The notes beneath the pieces are model-generated. The model was not told the DNA's origin, did not search any database, and saw nothing but the letters and a program-made list of their open reading frames with translations. The translations under genes and the position numbers were made by a program. This document shows positions 10,072-19,136 of a stretch of 64,000 nt of DNA, piece by piece; within the stretch, counting starts at the first letter, position 1, and each line of letters begins with the position of its first letter. This DNA is from Kocuria tytonis (GTDB taxonomy: Bacteria; Actinomycetota; Actinomycetes; Actinomycetales; Micrococcaceae): the NCBI RefSeq assembly GCF_003226895.2, contig NZ_PNJG02000005.1, positions 62,001-126,000 of the forward strand, written 5' to 3'.

Positions 10072-10929
10072 TCACAGCAGGACCGTGGCGAAGTCCCCGT
10101 GGCGCCGGAAACCGACGTGGCGGTACGTGGCCAGTGCCGGTGCGTTGAACGAGTTGACGTAGAGGCTGACCACCGGTGCCTGCGTCCGGGCCAGCGCCAC
10201 GGCGGCGGCCATGCACGGCACGGCCAGTCCCCGGCCGCGGTGCTCGGGATGCACCCACACCCCCTGGATCTGGCACACCCCCGCGTGGAGGGACCCGATG
10301 TCCGCCTTGAACACCACGGTGCCGTCCTCGGCCGTCAGCACGGCCGTGCGACGCTCCTCCAGCAGGGAGCGGATCCGGCGGCGGTAGCCCTCGGCCCCGG
10401 TGGTCAGGGGTGAGTACCCCACCTCCTCCGTGAACATGGCGGCGGCCGCGGGCAGCACCCGGGAGAAGTCGTCGACGGCGGCCCAGCGCACCCCCGCGCC
10501 CGGGCCCGTGAGCAGCTCGGGCTCCGGGTCCCGGTCCATGACGAGCAGGGGCTGCACGGGCCGGACGTCGAACGGGTCCGGCCAGGATCCCCGCAACCGC
10601 TCCCACAGCCCGAGCACGGGCTCCGCGGGACCGAAGAGGGAGGCGAACCGCGGGCCACCGCGCGCCAGTTCGTCCGCCACGAGCTCGACCCCCCGCTCGT
10701 CGAGCCGCACGGGCACCACGTTGGTGCCCACCCAGCAGGCCCCCACGAGCCGCCCGGCGGCGTCGCACACCCCGTAGACCGGGGGTCGCTTCCCGCCGTG
10801 GGCACGGATGCGCTGCACGTGCGCGGCGACGAAGACCGAGGAGACCGGGTCCTGCGCGAGCACCCGGTCCAGGGCGGCCGGGTCCACGGCCGCGGGCGCC
10901 AGCACCCGCGGGGAACGGCGCAGGATCAC
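10072..10929 (-). CDS. GNAT family N-acetyltransferase with N-terminal DUF4081-like domain
   Basis: Protein of 285 residues. The N-terminal half ([18 protein letters not shown], then [20 protein letters not shown]) matches the DUF4081-type domain, and the C-terminal half is a GNAT fold with acetyl-CoA-binding segment [20 protein letters not shown] and [21 protein letters not shown]. This two-domain acetyltransferase is regularly found between ispG and proS in actinobacteria; substrate unknown. Its ATG overlaps the ispG stop (ATGA), so the two are translationally coupled. Good family call, no functional call. Confidence 0.9.
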   Translation of the reverse strand: MILRRSPRVLAPAAVDPAALDRVLAQDPVSSVFVAAHVQRIRAHGGKRPPVYGVCDAAGRLVGACWVGTNVVPVRLDERGVELVADELARGGPRFASLFGPAEPVLGLWERLRGSWPDPFDVRPVQPLLVMDRDPEPELLTGPGAGVRWAAVDDFSRVLPAAAAMFTEEVGYSPLTTGAEGYRRRIRSLLEERRTAVLTAEDGTVVFKADIGSLHAGVCQIQGVWVHPEHRGRGLAVPCMAAAVALARTQAPVVSLYVNSFNAPALATYRHVGFRRHGDFATVLL

Positions 10930-12092
10930 CCGGCGGTCACGACCGGGGCGCCCTCGACCGGCTGACCGTTCTCGTCCAGCTCCATGCCCTCGGCCATCTC
11001 GTTGGCCTGGGCCAGCAGGGTCTCCACGATCTGGTCCTCGGGGACGGTCTTGACCACCTCGCCCTTGACGAAGATCTGGCCCTTGCCGTTGCCGGAGGCC
11101 ACCCCGAGATCCGCCTCGCGGGCCTCCCCCGGGCCGTTGACGACGCAGCCCATGACGGCCACGCGCAGCGGGACCGTCAGGTGCGCCAGGCCCTCGTTGA
11201 CCTCTTCCGCGAGCTTGTAGACGTCCACCTGGGCGCGGCCGCAGGAGGGGCAGGACACGATCTCCAGCTTGCGCGGGCGCAGGCCCAGCGACTGCAGGAT
11301 TTGGTTGCCCACCTTGACCTCCTCCACGGGAGGAGCGGACAGGGAGACGCGGATGGTGTCCCCGATGCCCTGGGACAGCAGGATGCCGAACGCCGTGGCG
11401 GACTTCACGGTGCCCTGCAGCGCCGGGCCCGCCTCGGTCACCCCGAGGTGCAGGGGCCAGTCACCGCGCTCGGCGAGCAGCTGGTAGGCCCGGACCATGG
11501 TCACGGGGTCGTTGTGCTTCACGGAGATCTTGAAGTCGTGGAAGTCGTGCTGCTCGAACAGCGAGGCCTCCCACACGGCGGACTCCATCAGGGCCTCCGG
11601 GGTGGCCTTGCCGTACTTCTCGAGCAGCCGCTTGTCCAGGGAGCCGGCGTTGACACCGATCCGGATGGACACCCCGGCCGCCTCCGCGGCCCGGGAGATG
11701 CCCTCGATCTGGTCGTCGAACTTGCGGATGTTCCCCGGGTTCACACGCACGCCCGCGCAGCCGGCGTCGATCGCGGCGTAGACGTACTTGGGCTGGAAGT
11801 GGATGTCCGCGATCACCGGGATCGGGGACTTCTTCGCGATGATGGGCAGGGCGTCGGCGTCGTCCTGGGACGGGCACGCCACGCGCACGATGTCGCAACC
11901 GGCCGCGTTCAGCTCCGCGATCTGCTGCAGGGTGGCGTTGATGTCCGTGGTGGGCGTGGTGGTCATCGACTGCACGCTGATCGGGGAGTCGGAGCCCACC
12001 CCCACCGAACCCACCCGGATCTGGCGCGTGGGGCGCCGCGGGGCCAGGACGGGTTGGGGTGCTGCGGGCATGCCGAGATTGACCGAGGTCAC
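10926..12092 (-). CDS. ispG: 4-hydroxy-3-methylbut-2-enyl diphosphate synthase
   Basis: Iron-sulfur enzyme of the MEP isoprenoid pathway that converts MEcPP to HMBPP. The 388-residue product has the TIM-barrel N-terminal part ([23 protein letters not shown]) and the 4Fe-4S ligands in [18 protein letters not shown] and [18 protein letters not shown]. The GTG start at 12092 is well supported by GGAGGAAATTC directly upstream. Upstream lies a metNIQ operon rather than the rseP/rip1 protease gene expected between dxr and ispG. Confidence 0.97.
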   Translation of the reverse strand: MTSVNLGMPAAPQPVLAPRRPTRQIRVGSVGVGSDSPISVQSMTTTPTTDINATLQQIAELNAAGCDIVRVACPSQDDADALPIIAKKSPIPVIADIHFQPKYVYAAIDAGCAGVRVNPGNIRKFDDQIEGISRAAEAAGVSIRIGVNAGSLDKRLLEKYGKATPEALMESAVWEASLFEQHDFHDFKISVKHNDPVTMVRAYQLLAERGDWPLHLGVTEAGPALQGTVKSATAFGILLSQGIGDTIRVSLSAPPVEEVKVGNQILQSLGLRPRKLEIVSCPSCGRAQVDVYKLAEEVNEGLAHLTVPLRVAVMGCVVNGPGEAREADLGVASGNGKGQIFVKGEVVKTVPEDQIVETLLAQANEMAEGMELDENGQPVEGAPVVTAG

Positions 12093-12210
12093 GAATTTCC
12101 TCCAGGGGAATGGGCGAGCGGGGCCCGTGACGCGTGCCCCGCGTGTGGTGCTGTCTCCATTGTGCCCCAGACCTGCCGCCCCGGCGGCGGTCCGTGACAC
12201 GCCGAACACG

Positions 12211-12247
12211 AAACCGCCCCGCCCGTGCCGGGGCACGGACGGGGCGG
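12211..12247 (-). terminator. terminator after metI
   Basis: Arms CCGCCCCGCCCGTGCC and GGCACGGACGGGGCGG pair with one mismatch around a 2-nt centre. On the minus strand the stem is followed by TTTCG. It closes the metQ-metN-metI transcript and insulates ispG. Confidence 0.75.
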
Positions 12248-12270
12248 CGCAGTGGCGCGGGGCCCGGGTC

Positions 12271-12927
12271 TCAGCGGCGCATGATCTTGCGCGCCAGCCA
12301 GTTGCCGAAGAACTGCACGAGCTGGACCAGGACGATGATCACGATCACCGCGGCCCACGTGACCTCGTCGTTGAAGCGCTGGTAGCCCAGGCGCAGCGCG
12401 AAGTCACCCAGACCGCCGGCACCGATCGCGCCGGCCATCGCGGACATGTCCGTGATGCCGATGACCAGGAACGTGTACCCGAGCACGAGCGGGCCGAGCG
12501 CCTCGGGCAGGATCACGGTGGTGATGATCTTCCACCGCGAGACCCCCATGGACCGCGCGGCCTCGATCACCCCGGGCTCCACCGTCATGAGGTTCTGCTC
12601 CACGATCCGGGCGACCGCGAACGTGGCGCCGATGGTCATGGTGAAGATCGCGGCGTTCGGACCCAGTCGGGAACCCACCACGGATTCCGTGACCTGCCCC
12701 AGGGCCGCCAGCAGGATGATGAACGGGATGGGCCGCACGAAGTTGACCAGCAGGTTCAGCACGGTGAAGACCACGCTGTTCTCCATGATGCTTCCCCGCC
12801 GCGTGACGTAGAGCCCCATGCCCACCGCCAGACCCACGAGTCCGGCGAGGACCAGGGTCACGGAGACCATGTACAGCGTCTGCCCGGTCGCGCTCAGCAG
12901 CTGCGGTCCGAGAGTGGAGAAATTCAT
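12271..12927 (-). CDS. metI: methionine ABC transporter permease
   Basis: Inner-membrane permease of the D/L-methionine importer. The 218-residue product has five to six transmembrane segments and the EAA-type loop [24 protein letters not shown] that docks on MetN; the [20 protein letters not shown] segment is typical of MetI. Its ATG overlaps the metN stop codon by one base (TGATG), showing coupling. Last gene of the metQ-metN-metI operon. Confidence 0.95.
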   Translation of the reverse strand: MNFSTLGPQLLSATGQTLYMVSVTLVLAGLVGLAVGMGLYVTRRGSIMENSVVFTVLNLLVNFVRPIPFIILLAALGQVTESVVGSRLGPNAAIFTMTIGATFAVARIVEQNLMTVEPGVIEAARSMGVSRWKIITTVILPEALGPLVLGYTFLVIGITDMSAMAGAIGAGGLGDFALRLGYQRFNDEVTWAAVIVIIVLVQLVQFFGNWLARKIMRR

Positions 12928-13979
12928 CAGTGGGACACCTCCTGCACCGTGGTCACGGCACGCAGCGCGTGGACGGTCCGGGACACGGCGTCGTCCGAAC
13001 CCGTGAGGGAGAGGGTGAGCGTCCCGAATGACTGGGACTGCAGGATGGAGATCCCGCCGAACGCGATGTCGAAGCTGACACCGTCCCGTGCGGCGTCCGA
13101 GAGGACCGCGCCGATCCGGCTGCGATCCGTGACGTCCACGATCACGAGCCGGCCGGGGTGCTCCGCGCGCAGCTTGGCGAGCTCGTCCGGGCGGGGCACG
13201 GTGCGCATCACCGAGGAAACGAACTTGCGGGTGGTCTCGGCGGTGGGGTGCGCGAACACCTCCGCGGTGGTGCCCACCTCCACCACGCGGCCCGAGTCCA
13301 TGACCGCCACGCGGTCGGCGACGGCGCGCACCACGTCCATCTCGTGGGTGATCAGCACGATCGTGATCCCCAGCTCCCTGTTGACCCTGCGCAGCAGCCC
13401 CAGGACCTCCTGCGTGGTCTCCGGGTCCAGGGCGGACGTGGACTCGTCCGCGAGCAGCAGCTCGGGACTGGTGGCGAGCGCCCGTGCGATGCCCACGCGC
13501 TGCTTCTGACCGCCCGAGAGCTGCTCGGGGTAGTTCCCGGCGCGCTCGGTGAGCCCCACGAACTCGAGCAGCTCGGCGACCCGCGCCCTGCGGTCCTCCG
13601 CCTTCCACCCGGCGCGCTTGAGGGGGTACTCCACGTTGCCCGCGACCGTGCGCGAGGTGAAGAGGTTGAACTGCTGGAAGATCATCCCGATGTCGTGGCG
13701 GATCGGCGCCAGCTGGGTCTCGGAGCGGCCGTCGACCCGACGCCCGGCGACCTCCAGGGTGCCGGAGGTGATGGACTCGAGCCCGTTGATCAGACGCACC
13801 AGCGTGGACTTGCCCGCCCCGGAGTAGCCGATCACGGCGAAGACCTCACCGCGCCGGATCTCCAGGTTCACGGAGTCCACCGCGGTCACCGTGCGGGGGC
13901 GGCGTCTGGGGCCGGTCACGAAGACCTTGCTGACGTCCCGGATGCTGACCAGGGTGTCGGCCGCGGCGGCAGGGCTCAC
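12927..13979 (-). CDS. metN: methionine ABC transporter ATP-binding protein
   Basis: Energises methionine import. The 350-residue product has Walker A (GYSGAGKSTLVRLINGLE), the Q loop (IGMIFQQFNLF), signature LSGGQKQRVGIARAL, Walker B (ELLLADESTSALD) and the H switch (VLITHEMDVV). The last about 75 residues form the NIL (ACT-like) domain that senses methionine in MetN proteins. The GTG at 13979 overlaps the metQ stop (GTGA); the frame is open well past that point, but no conserved residues occur there. Confidence 0.96.
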   Translation of the reverse strand: MSPAAAADTLVSIRDVSKVFVTGPRRRPRTVTAVDSVNLEIRRGEVFAVIGYSGAGKSTLVRLINGLESITSGTLEVAGRRVDGRSETQLAPIRHDIGMIFQQFNLFTSRTVAGNVEYPLKRAGWKAEDRRARVAELLEFVGLTERAGNYPEQLSGGQKQRVGIARALATSPELLLADESTSALDPETTQEVLGLLRRVNRELGITIVLITHEMDVVRAVADRVAVMDSGRVVEVGTTAEVFAHPTAETTRKFVSSVMRTVPRPDELAKLRAEHPGRLVIVDVTDRSRIGAVLSDAARDGVSFDIAFGGISILQSQSFGTLTLSLTGSDDAVSRTVHALRAVTTVQEVSH

Positions 13980-14866
13980 TTGCTCTGCTCCTGGAGATCC
14001 TTGGCGTAGCGGGCCAGCAGGTCCTTGAGCTCCTGCTGGTCCACCCTGGTGGGAACCGCGGTGCCCTTGGTCTCCTTCTTCTCCGCCTCCTGGACCTTGT
14101 CGTCGTAGTAGAAGCCGGCGACCTTCTTCAGCGTCTCGTTGTCCGCGTTCGCCTCGGTGGCGGCGAAGAGGTTGTCGTACACCTTGGCGCTGTCCGCGGT
14201 GGGATCGTCCTGGGCCAGGGCGGACTTCGGCTCGAGGTTCGCGCGGTCCAGGAAGTCGTTGTTCACCACGGACCCGGCCACCGAGTCCATGGACAGCACG
14301 GTCTGCTCCGCGGAGACCGGGCGGACCTTGACCTTCGACTTCTCCTTGTCGATGTCCTGCTCCGTGGGGGCGATGGTGTCCTTGGTGAAGGACACCAGGC
14401 CCTGCTGCTTCAGCAGGTTCAGCGACCGGGACAGGTTGATGGAGTCGTTGGGGACCGCAATCTCGTCGTCCTTCTTGAAGTCCGAGACGGCCTTCACGGA
14501 CTTGGAGTACAGGCCCAGCGGGAAGATGGAGGTGGAGCCCACCGGGGTGATGGTGTCCCCGGAGGCGTTGTTGTAGTCCGCGAGGTAGGCGATGTGCTGG
14601 AACCAGTTCATGTCCACGTCGCCGCTCTTCAGGGCGGGGTTCGGCTGGCTGTAGTCGCTGAAGTCCACGTACTCGACCGTCACGTCGTGCTGCGCGGCGA
14701 CGTCCTTCAGTGCGTTCTGCACGGGGGTGGATCCCACGATGCCGATGGTGATCTTGCCGTCGGCGGCCGGGTCCGTGTTCTCGGACCCGCCACCGCACGC
14801 GGTGAGGGTGAGGCCCAGGGTGGTGGCCAGTACGACGGGAATGAGGGCTCTGGTGCGCACGATCAT
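13976..14866 (-). CDS. metQ: methionine-binding lipoprotein
   Basis: Substrate-binding protein (NlpA/MetQ family) of the methionine importer, anchored by lipid on the outer face of the membrane. The signal peptide IVRTRALIPVVLATTLGLTL ends in a lipobox whose cysteine is in TACGGG. Family marks: ITIGIVGSTPVQNALKDVAA, YVDFSDYSQPNPALKSGDVD, NWFQHIAYL, and VPNDSINLSRSLNLLKQQGL. The ATG at 14866 is chosen (an in-frame ATG lies 12 codons upstream) because it gives a normal signal peptide. A SAM-type riboswitch candidate precedes it. Confidence 0.95.
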   Translation of the reverse strand: MIVRTRALIPVVLATTLGLTLTACGGGSENTDPAADGKITIGIVGSTPVQNALKDVAAQHDVTVEYVDFSDYSQPNPALKSGDVDMNWFQHIAYLADYNNASGDTITPVGSTSIFPLGLYSKSVKAVSDFKKDDEIAVPNDSINLSRSLNLLKQQGLVSFTKDTIAPTEQDIDKEKSKVKVRPVSAEQTVLSMDSVAGSVVNNDFLDRANLEPKSALAQDDPTADSAKVYDNLFAATEANADNETLKKVAGFYYDDKVQEAEKKETKGTAVPTRVDQQELKDLLARYAKDLQEQSK

Positions 14867-14984
14867 GCCTTTCCGGGGTCGGGATACGGGTGCGCGGTGC
14901 AAACGATCCCACCTGGAGGAGGACGACGATCAGACAAATGCCATTCCGGGGAAAACCGCACTTGCCGTGATCCGTTCGAACCGC

Positions 14985-15066
14985 GGCCGGATGGTCATCT
15001 GGGGCACCCCGCTACGGGAGAGGGTTGCCGTCCGGCCAGCCAGAGCTTCGCGCCGGATCTCGTCAT
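14985..15066 (-). promoter_or_regulatory. candidate SAM-family riboswitch upstream of metQNI
   Basis: Read on the minus strand the leader contains CTGGCTGGCCGGAC, then GGCAACC (15049-15043), a short CCCG/CGGG stem, then GGTGCC and CCAGATGACC. The GGCAACC...GGTGCC arrangement is the ligand-binding core of SAM-I-like riboswitches, and the GGGGTGCCCC-GATGA ending is like the actinobacterial SAM-I/IV variant as I remember it. It lies about 120 nt before metQ, as expected for methionine-repressed transport. No covariance search was possible. The class assignment is the uncertain part. Confidence 0.55.
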
Positions 15067-15115
15067 CCACGCACGAGCCTAACACGGTCCGCGCGTAGCG
15101 GCATCCCGGACGGTG

Positions 15116-16393
15116 TCAAGAGGAGTGTGCGATCCGCTCGTCGGCGCGCGCACGGGCCCACTCCTCCGCCGCCAGGACGTCCTGCAGTGCCGGCTCCCGG
15201 GTTCCCCGGTGGTCGTCCAGCACCCGTTCCACCACCTCCACGATCTGCGTGAATCCAAGTTCCCTCCGGTGGAACGCCAGCACGGCCTGCTCGTTGGCGG
15301 CGTTGAACACCGCGGGCCAAGTGCCGCCCAAGCCGCCGGCGTGCTTCATCAGCTCCACCGCGGGGAAGGCCCGGGAGTCCAGCGGCTCGAAGCTCCACTG
15401 CGCGGCCCGCGTCCAGTCGCACGGTGCGGCCGCCCCGCTCACACGGTGGGGCCAGCCGAGACCCAGGGCAATGGGCAGCCGCATGTCCGGGGGTGAGGCC
15501 TGGGCCAGGGTGGAGCCGTCCACGAACTGCACCATGGAGTGCACCACGGACTGTGGGTGCACGGTCACGTCGATCCGCTCCAGGGGGACGTCGAACAGCA
15601 GGCTCGCCTCGAGCACCTCGAGCGCCTTGTTGACCATGGTCGCGGAATTGGTGGTCACCATGGGACCCATGTCCCACGTGGGGTGCTGCAGCGCCTGCCC
15701 CGGGGTCACCGCCGCGAGCCGCTCGCGGGTCCAGCCGCGGAACGGTCCGCCGGAGGCGGTGAGGACCAGCCGGTCGATCTCACCGCGGCTCCCGGAGCGC
15801 AGCGCCTGCGCGATCGCCGAGTGCTCCGAGTCCACGGGGATCAGGGCGTCCGTGAGCCCCGTGGCCGCCGCCGCGCGCTTCACGAGGGGTCCGCCGGCGA
15901 TCAGCGACTCCTTGTTGGCCAGCGCCACTCGGCGCCCGGCGGCCAGCGCGGCCAGGGTGGGGGCCAGTCCGATGCTCCCCGTGATGCCGTTGAGCACCAG
16001 GTCCACCCCGGCCCACTCGGCGATCCGCTCCGCCGCGTGCGGTCCGTGGAAGACCTCGGGCACGGGGCGCGACGCCGCCCGCGCACCGTCCGCGAGCAGC
16101 TCGCGCAACCGCGCGGCGTCGTCGGAGGTGCCGCTGGTGCCCACGGCCTCGACCCCGAAGTGCAGGGCCTGCTGGGCCAGCAGCTCGAGGTGGCCCGCGC
16201 CGGCGGCGAGGGCCCGCACCTGGAACGGCGGGTGGGAGGCGTCGGTGGCCGGCCGGCCCAGGGTCGCGGCGGCGGCGACGACCTCGAGGGCCTGGGTGCC
16301 GATGGATCCGGTGGCGCCCAGGATCGCCAGCCGGCGGGGAGCCTCCCGCGTAGCGAGGTCGAGATCGGGGGTCATGGTGGGCTGCGCAGTCAT
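15116..16393 (-). CDS. dxr: 1-deoxy-D-xylulose 5-phosphate reductoisomerase
   Basis: First committed enzyme of the MEP isoprenoid pathway (NADPH-dependent DXP to MEP; fosmidomycin target). The 425-residue product has the nucleotide-binding LAILGATGSIGTQALEVV, NKESLIAGG, the metal/substrate region PVDSEHSAIAQAL, LVLTASGGPFRGWTRE, and HPTWDMGPMVTTNSATM. ATG 16393 and ATG 16375 are both possible starts; neither has a strong Shine-Dalgarno site. Its pathway partner ispG is 3 kb downstream on the same strand, separated by metQNI. Confidence 0.97.
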   Translation of the reverse strand: MTAQPTMTPDLDLATREAPRRLAILGATGSIGTQALEVVAAAATLGRPATDASHPPFQVRALAAGAGHLELLAQQALHFGVEAVGTSGTSDDAARLRELLADGARAASRPVPEVFHGPHAAERIAEWAGVDLVLNGITGSIGLAPTLAALAAGRRVALANKESLIAGGPLVKRAAAATGLTDALIPVDSEHSAIAQALRSGSRGEIDRLVLTASGGPFRGWTRERLAAVTPGQALQHPTWDMGPMVTTNSATMVNKALEVLEASLLFDVPLERIDVTVHPQSVVHSMVQFVDGSTLAQASPPDMRLPIALGLGWPHRVSGAAAPCDWTRAAQWSFEPLDSRAFPAVELMKHAGGLGGTWPAVFNAANEQAVLAFHRRELGFTQIVEVVERVLDDHRGTREPALQDVLAAEEWARARADERIAHSS

Positions 16394-16485
16394 GCGACCA
16401 GTATGGCGCCCGCTCTCGCGTCCGCGTGCGTCGTCGGGCCCCCGGGAGCGGCCCCGGGACCGGCCGCGGCTCCCCCGGGCATGCA

Positions 16486-16517
16486 ACAAGGGCGCCACCC
16501 GGAGGTGACGCCCTTGT
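16486..16517 (-). terminator. hairpin terminator between glsB-like gene and dxr
   Basis: ACAAGGGCG (16486-16494) pairs with CGCCCTTGT (16509-16517), with an inner CACC/GGTG pairing. It lies downstream of the stress membrane gene and upstream of dxr, so it should end the former's transcript. Confidence 0.75.
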
Positions 16518-16546
16518 CGGTGGATCCCTCAGGACCCGTGTGCGGT

Positions 16547-16810
16547 TCAGCGACGGCGGCCGACGACGGCGCCGTAGATGAGCAGCACGATGATCGCGCC
16601 GATGACGGACGTGATGATCGAACCGATGCTGATGTGGTTGATGCCGTTGCTCAGGCCCGGAATGAAGGAGCCCAGCCAGCCACCGAGGAACGCGCCCACG
16701 ATGCCCAGGATGATGGTGACGATGATTCCGCCACCCTGCTTGCCCGGCAGGATCAGCTTGGCGAGAGCGCCAGCGATCAGACCGAGGATGATCCAGCTAA
16801 TAATGCCCAT
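16547..16810 (-). CDS. GlsB/YeaQ/YmgE family stress-associated membrane protein
   Basis: Protein of 87 residues with three hydrophobic helices: IISWIILGLIAGALAKLI, VTIILGIVGAFLGGWLGSF, and SIITSVIGAIIVLLIYGAVV. The LPGKQGGG and ILGIVGAFLGGWLG segments are the family (transglycosylase-associated protein) marks. Members are often induced by envelope or general stress, but the molecular function is not known. Single-gene unit with its own downstream hairpin. Confidence 0.9.
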   Translation of the reverse strand: MGIISWIILGLIAGALAKLILPGKQGGGIIVTIILGIVGAFLGGWLGSFIPGLSNGINHISIGSIITSVIGAIIVLLIYGAVVGRRR

Positions 16811-16961
16811 TTCTCCACCTCAAGTTTTTCGTTGCTCAAGCTTGCGGTTGCCCGCAGTCGCTCTGGTCAGCGAACCGTCATTCAGTTTACTACCAGACTG
16901 GCGGACTACAGGGCCCGCAACGCTCGCCCGGTCGACAACCGGTGCGCCGAATGGCGCCGGA

Positions 16962-18599
16962 TCAGTGCGACACCGCCTTCTCGGCACCCACGCCTGTGAG
17001 GGAACGCACTTCCATCTCGGACTGCTTGAGGGGGTCCTCGCGCCGCCGTTCCGTGACGGAGCCCAGGAAGCCGAGCAGGAACGAGGCCGGGATGGAGACG
17101 ATGCCCGGGTTCGCCAGCGGGTAGACGGCGAAGTCCGCGCCCGGGATCATGGACGTCTCCGCCCCGGACATGACCGGCGAGAAGACGATCAGCACCACGG
17201 AGAGGATCAGCCCGCCGTACATGGACCACACGGCACCGCGGGTGGTGAAGCGCTTCCAGTACAGGGAGTAGAGGATGGTGGGCAGGTTGGCCGAGGCGGC
17301 CACGGCGAAGGCCAGCGCCACGAGGAACGCCACGTTCTGGCCCTGGGCGCCGATGCCGCCGGCGATCGAGATCAGGCCGATGACGACCACGGTGGTCTTG
17401 GCCACGCGCAGCTCCTGCCGCGGGTCCGAGTTCCCCTTCTTGATCACGGACGTGTAGATGTCGTGGGCGAAGGACGCCGACGCCGTGATGGCCAGTCCCG
17501 CGACCACGGCCAGGATGGTGGCGAAGGCCACCGCCGCGATGAGCCCCATGAGCACCGAGCCGCCGAGTTCGTACGCGAGCAGCGGGGCCGCGGAGTTCAC
17601 CCCGCCGGGAGCGCCCTTGATGCGGTCCGCGCCGATGAGGGCGGCGGCGCCGAAGCCCAGGACCAGCGTGAAGAGGTAGAACAGGCCGATCAGGGAGATG
17701 GCCCACACCACGGACTTGCGGGCCTCCTTGGCCGTGGGCACCGTGTAGAAGCGCATCAGCACGTGCGGCAGACCCGCCGCGCCCAGCACCAGCGCCATGC
17801 CCAGCGAGATGAAGTCCAGCTTGGAGGTCTCGTTCATGCCGTACTTCAACCCCGGATCCAGCAGCTTGGGGTTGTGGTTGGTCTCCACGGCGGCGCCGAG
17901 GATGGCCGAGAAGTTGAAGCCGAACATGCCCAGGATCCAGACGGTCATCACGGCCACGCCGGTCACGAGCAGGCAGGCCTTGATGATCTGCACCCAGGTG
18001 GTGCCCTTCATGCCGCCCACGAGCACGTAGACGATCATGATCACGCCCACGATCACGATGACCAGCGACTGCCCGGTCTTGGAGCTGATGCCCAGCAGCA
18101 GGGACACGAGTGCGCCCGCACCGGCCATCTGGGCGAGGAGGTAGAAGAACGTCACGGCCATCGTGGAGATCGACGCCGCCACGCGCACCGGGCGCTGGCG
18201 CAGCCGGAAGGACAGCACGTCCGCCATGGTGAACTTGCCCGTGTTGCGCAGGGGCTCGGCGATCAGCAGCAGCGCCACGAGCCACGCGACGAAGAACCCG
18301 ATGGAGTAGAGGAACCCGTCGTACCCCTGCAGGGCGATGGCCCCCACGATCCCCAGGAAGGATGCCGCGGAGAGGTAGTCCCCCGCGATGGCCAGGCCGT
18401 TCTGCGTGCCGGAGAAGGAACGGCCCCCGGCGTAGTAGTCCGCGGCGGTGGCGGTGGACTTGGAGGCCCGGATCACGACCACCAGGGTCACGAGCACGAA
18501 GCCCAGGAAGATCGAGATGTTGATGGCGGGGTTGCCCACGGTGGCGGACTTCTCCGCGAGGTGGACCGCCGGCAGGGAAACGGTGGGAACGGCGATCAT
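16962..18599 (-). CDS. actP: sodium:solute symporter, ActP/MctC acetate type
   Basis: Membrane carrier of 545 residues with 13 predicted transmembrane helices. Family marks are DYYAGGRSFSGTQNGLAIAG, DYLSAASFLGIVG, GGMKGTTWVQIIKA, GLPHVLMRFYTVPTAKEARKS and the Na+-site region ASASFAHDIYTSV. ActP/MctC proteins import acetate and other short monocarboxylates; exact substrate preference cannot be read. Start ATG overlaps the stop of the DUF485 gene (ATGA), the standard yjcH-actP pairing. A CRP/GlxR-like site lies in the promoter. Confidence 0.92.
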   Translation of the reverse strand: MIAVPTVSLPAVHLAEKSATVGNPAINISIFLGFVLVTLVVVIRASKSTATAADYYAGGRSFSGTQNGLAIAGDYLSAASFLGIVGAIALQGYDGFLYSIGFFVAWLVALLLIAEPLRNTGKFTMADVLSFRLRQRPVRVAASISTMAVTFFYLLAQMAGAGALVSLLLGISSKTGQSLVIVIVGVIMIVYVLVGGMKGTTWVQIIKACLLVTGVAVMTVWILGMFGFNFSAILGAAVETNHNPKLLDPGLKYGMNETSKLDFISLGMALVLGAAGLPHVLMRFYTVPTAKEARKSVVWAISLIGLFYLFTLVLGFGAAALIGADRIKGAPGGVNSAAPLLAYELGGSVLMGLIAAVAFATILAVVAGLAITASASFAHDIYTSVIKKGNSDPRQELRVAKTTVVVIGLISIAGGIGAQGQNVAFLVALAFAVAASANLPTILYSLYWKRFTTRGAVWSMYGGLILSVVLIVFSPVMSGAETSMIPGADFAVYPLANPGIVSIPASFLLGFLGSVTERRREDPLKQSEMEVRSLTGVGAEKAVSH

Positions 18600-18985
18600 G
18601 GCCGAACCTCCTCGTGGGTCTCGGACCGGTGGATCTCGGACGCTTCGAGCTCCTCACGCAGCGCCGTGGCCTGCGGATCGAGCCTGCGGTTGGCGAACCG
18701 GACGTAGGCCGCCGTGATGCCGAAGGTGGTGACGAACTGCAGCAGCCCGAGGACGAGTCCCAGGTTGACGTTGCCCAGCACCCGGGTGGACATGAAGGCC
18801 GGTGCGTAGATGGCCAGCACCACGTAGAGCAGGTACCAGACCAGGAAGGCCACGGCCAGCGGGAAGACGAAGGATCGGTGTGTGGAGCGCAGGCGCTGGA
18901 ACTCCTCGGAGCGCTGCGCCGCGGGGAAGTCGATGCCGAAGGTTGCCGGGGAACCGTCGGGGTCGACAGAGGACGTGGATGCCAT
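18596..18985 (-). CDS. DUF485 membrane protein, YjcH-like partner of the acetate symporter
   Basis: Protein of 129 residues with two transmembrane segments (FVFPLAVAFLVWYLLYVVLA and LGLVLGLLQFVTTFGITAAY) and the DUF485 stretch FQRLRSTHRSFVFPLA. These small proteins almost always precede ActP-type symporters and are thought to support them; mechanism not known. AGGAGG sits 6 nt before the ATG. The gene is first in the two-gene unit. Confidence 0.9.
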   Translation of the reverse strand: MASTSSVDPDGSPATFGIDFPAAQRSEEFQRLRSTHRSFVFPLAVAFLVWYLLYVVLAIYAPAFMSTRVLGNVNLGLVLGLLQFVTTFGITAAYVRFANRRLDPQATALREELEASEIHRSETHEEVRP

Positions 18986-18998
18986 GTGTGCCTCCTAG

Positions 18999-19014
18999 TG
19001 TGATGATCACCACA
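18999..19014. promoter_or_regulatory. CRP/GlxR-like operator upstream of DUF485-actP
   Basis: TGTGATGATCACCACA differs from the TGTGA-N6-TCACA consensus by one base. It lies 13-29 nt before the start codon, just downstream of a possible -35 TTGTCT and -10 TAATGT pair on the minus strand, a position that suggests repression. GlxR regulation of acetate uptake is known in Corynebacterium; here it is inference. Confidence 0.45.
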
Positions 19015-19060
19015 TTAGGGACTGTGTATCCAAAGAGACAAGAGGCTGTGCTCCTGCGTT

Positions 19061-19090
19061 CCAAAAAACCGCGATATTACGCGGTTTGGT
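19061..19090 (-). terminator. intrinsic terminator after the DivIVA-like gene
   Basis: On the minus strand AAACCGCG and CGCGGTTT (arms 19080-19087 and 19066-19073) form an 8-bp stem with a TAATAT loop, followed by a run of T (GGTTTTTTGG). This is the most textbook intrinsic terminator of the window. It ends the rpsB-to-DivIVA gene block. Confidence 0.85.
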
Positions 19091-19136
19091 TAGTCGACCT
19101 CACATTTTTCGGGGCTTTTTGTATACAAACGGCGGC

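Noticed and set aside
8395-10413. Open frame of 672 codons opposite proS
   Set aside because: Antisense shadow; proS motifs on the other strand are unambiguous.
16578-18707. Open frame of 709 codons opposite the acetate symporter
   Set aside because: Asp/His/Gln-rich antisense shadow of a clearly identified membrane protein.
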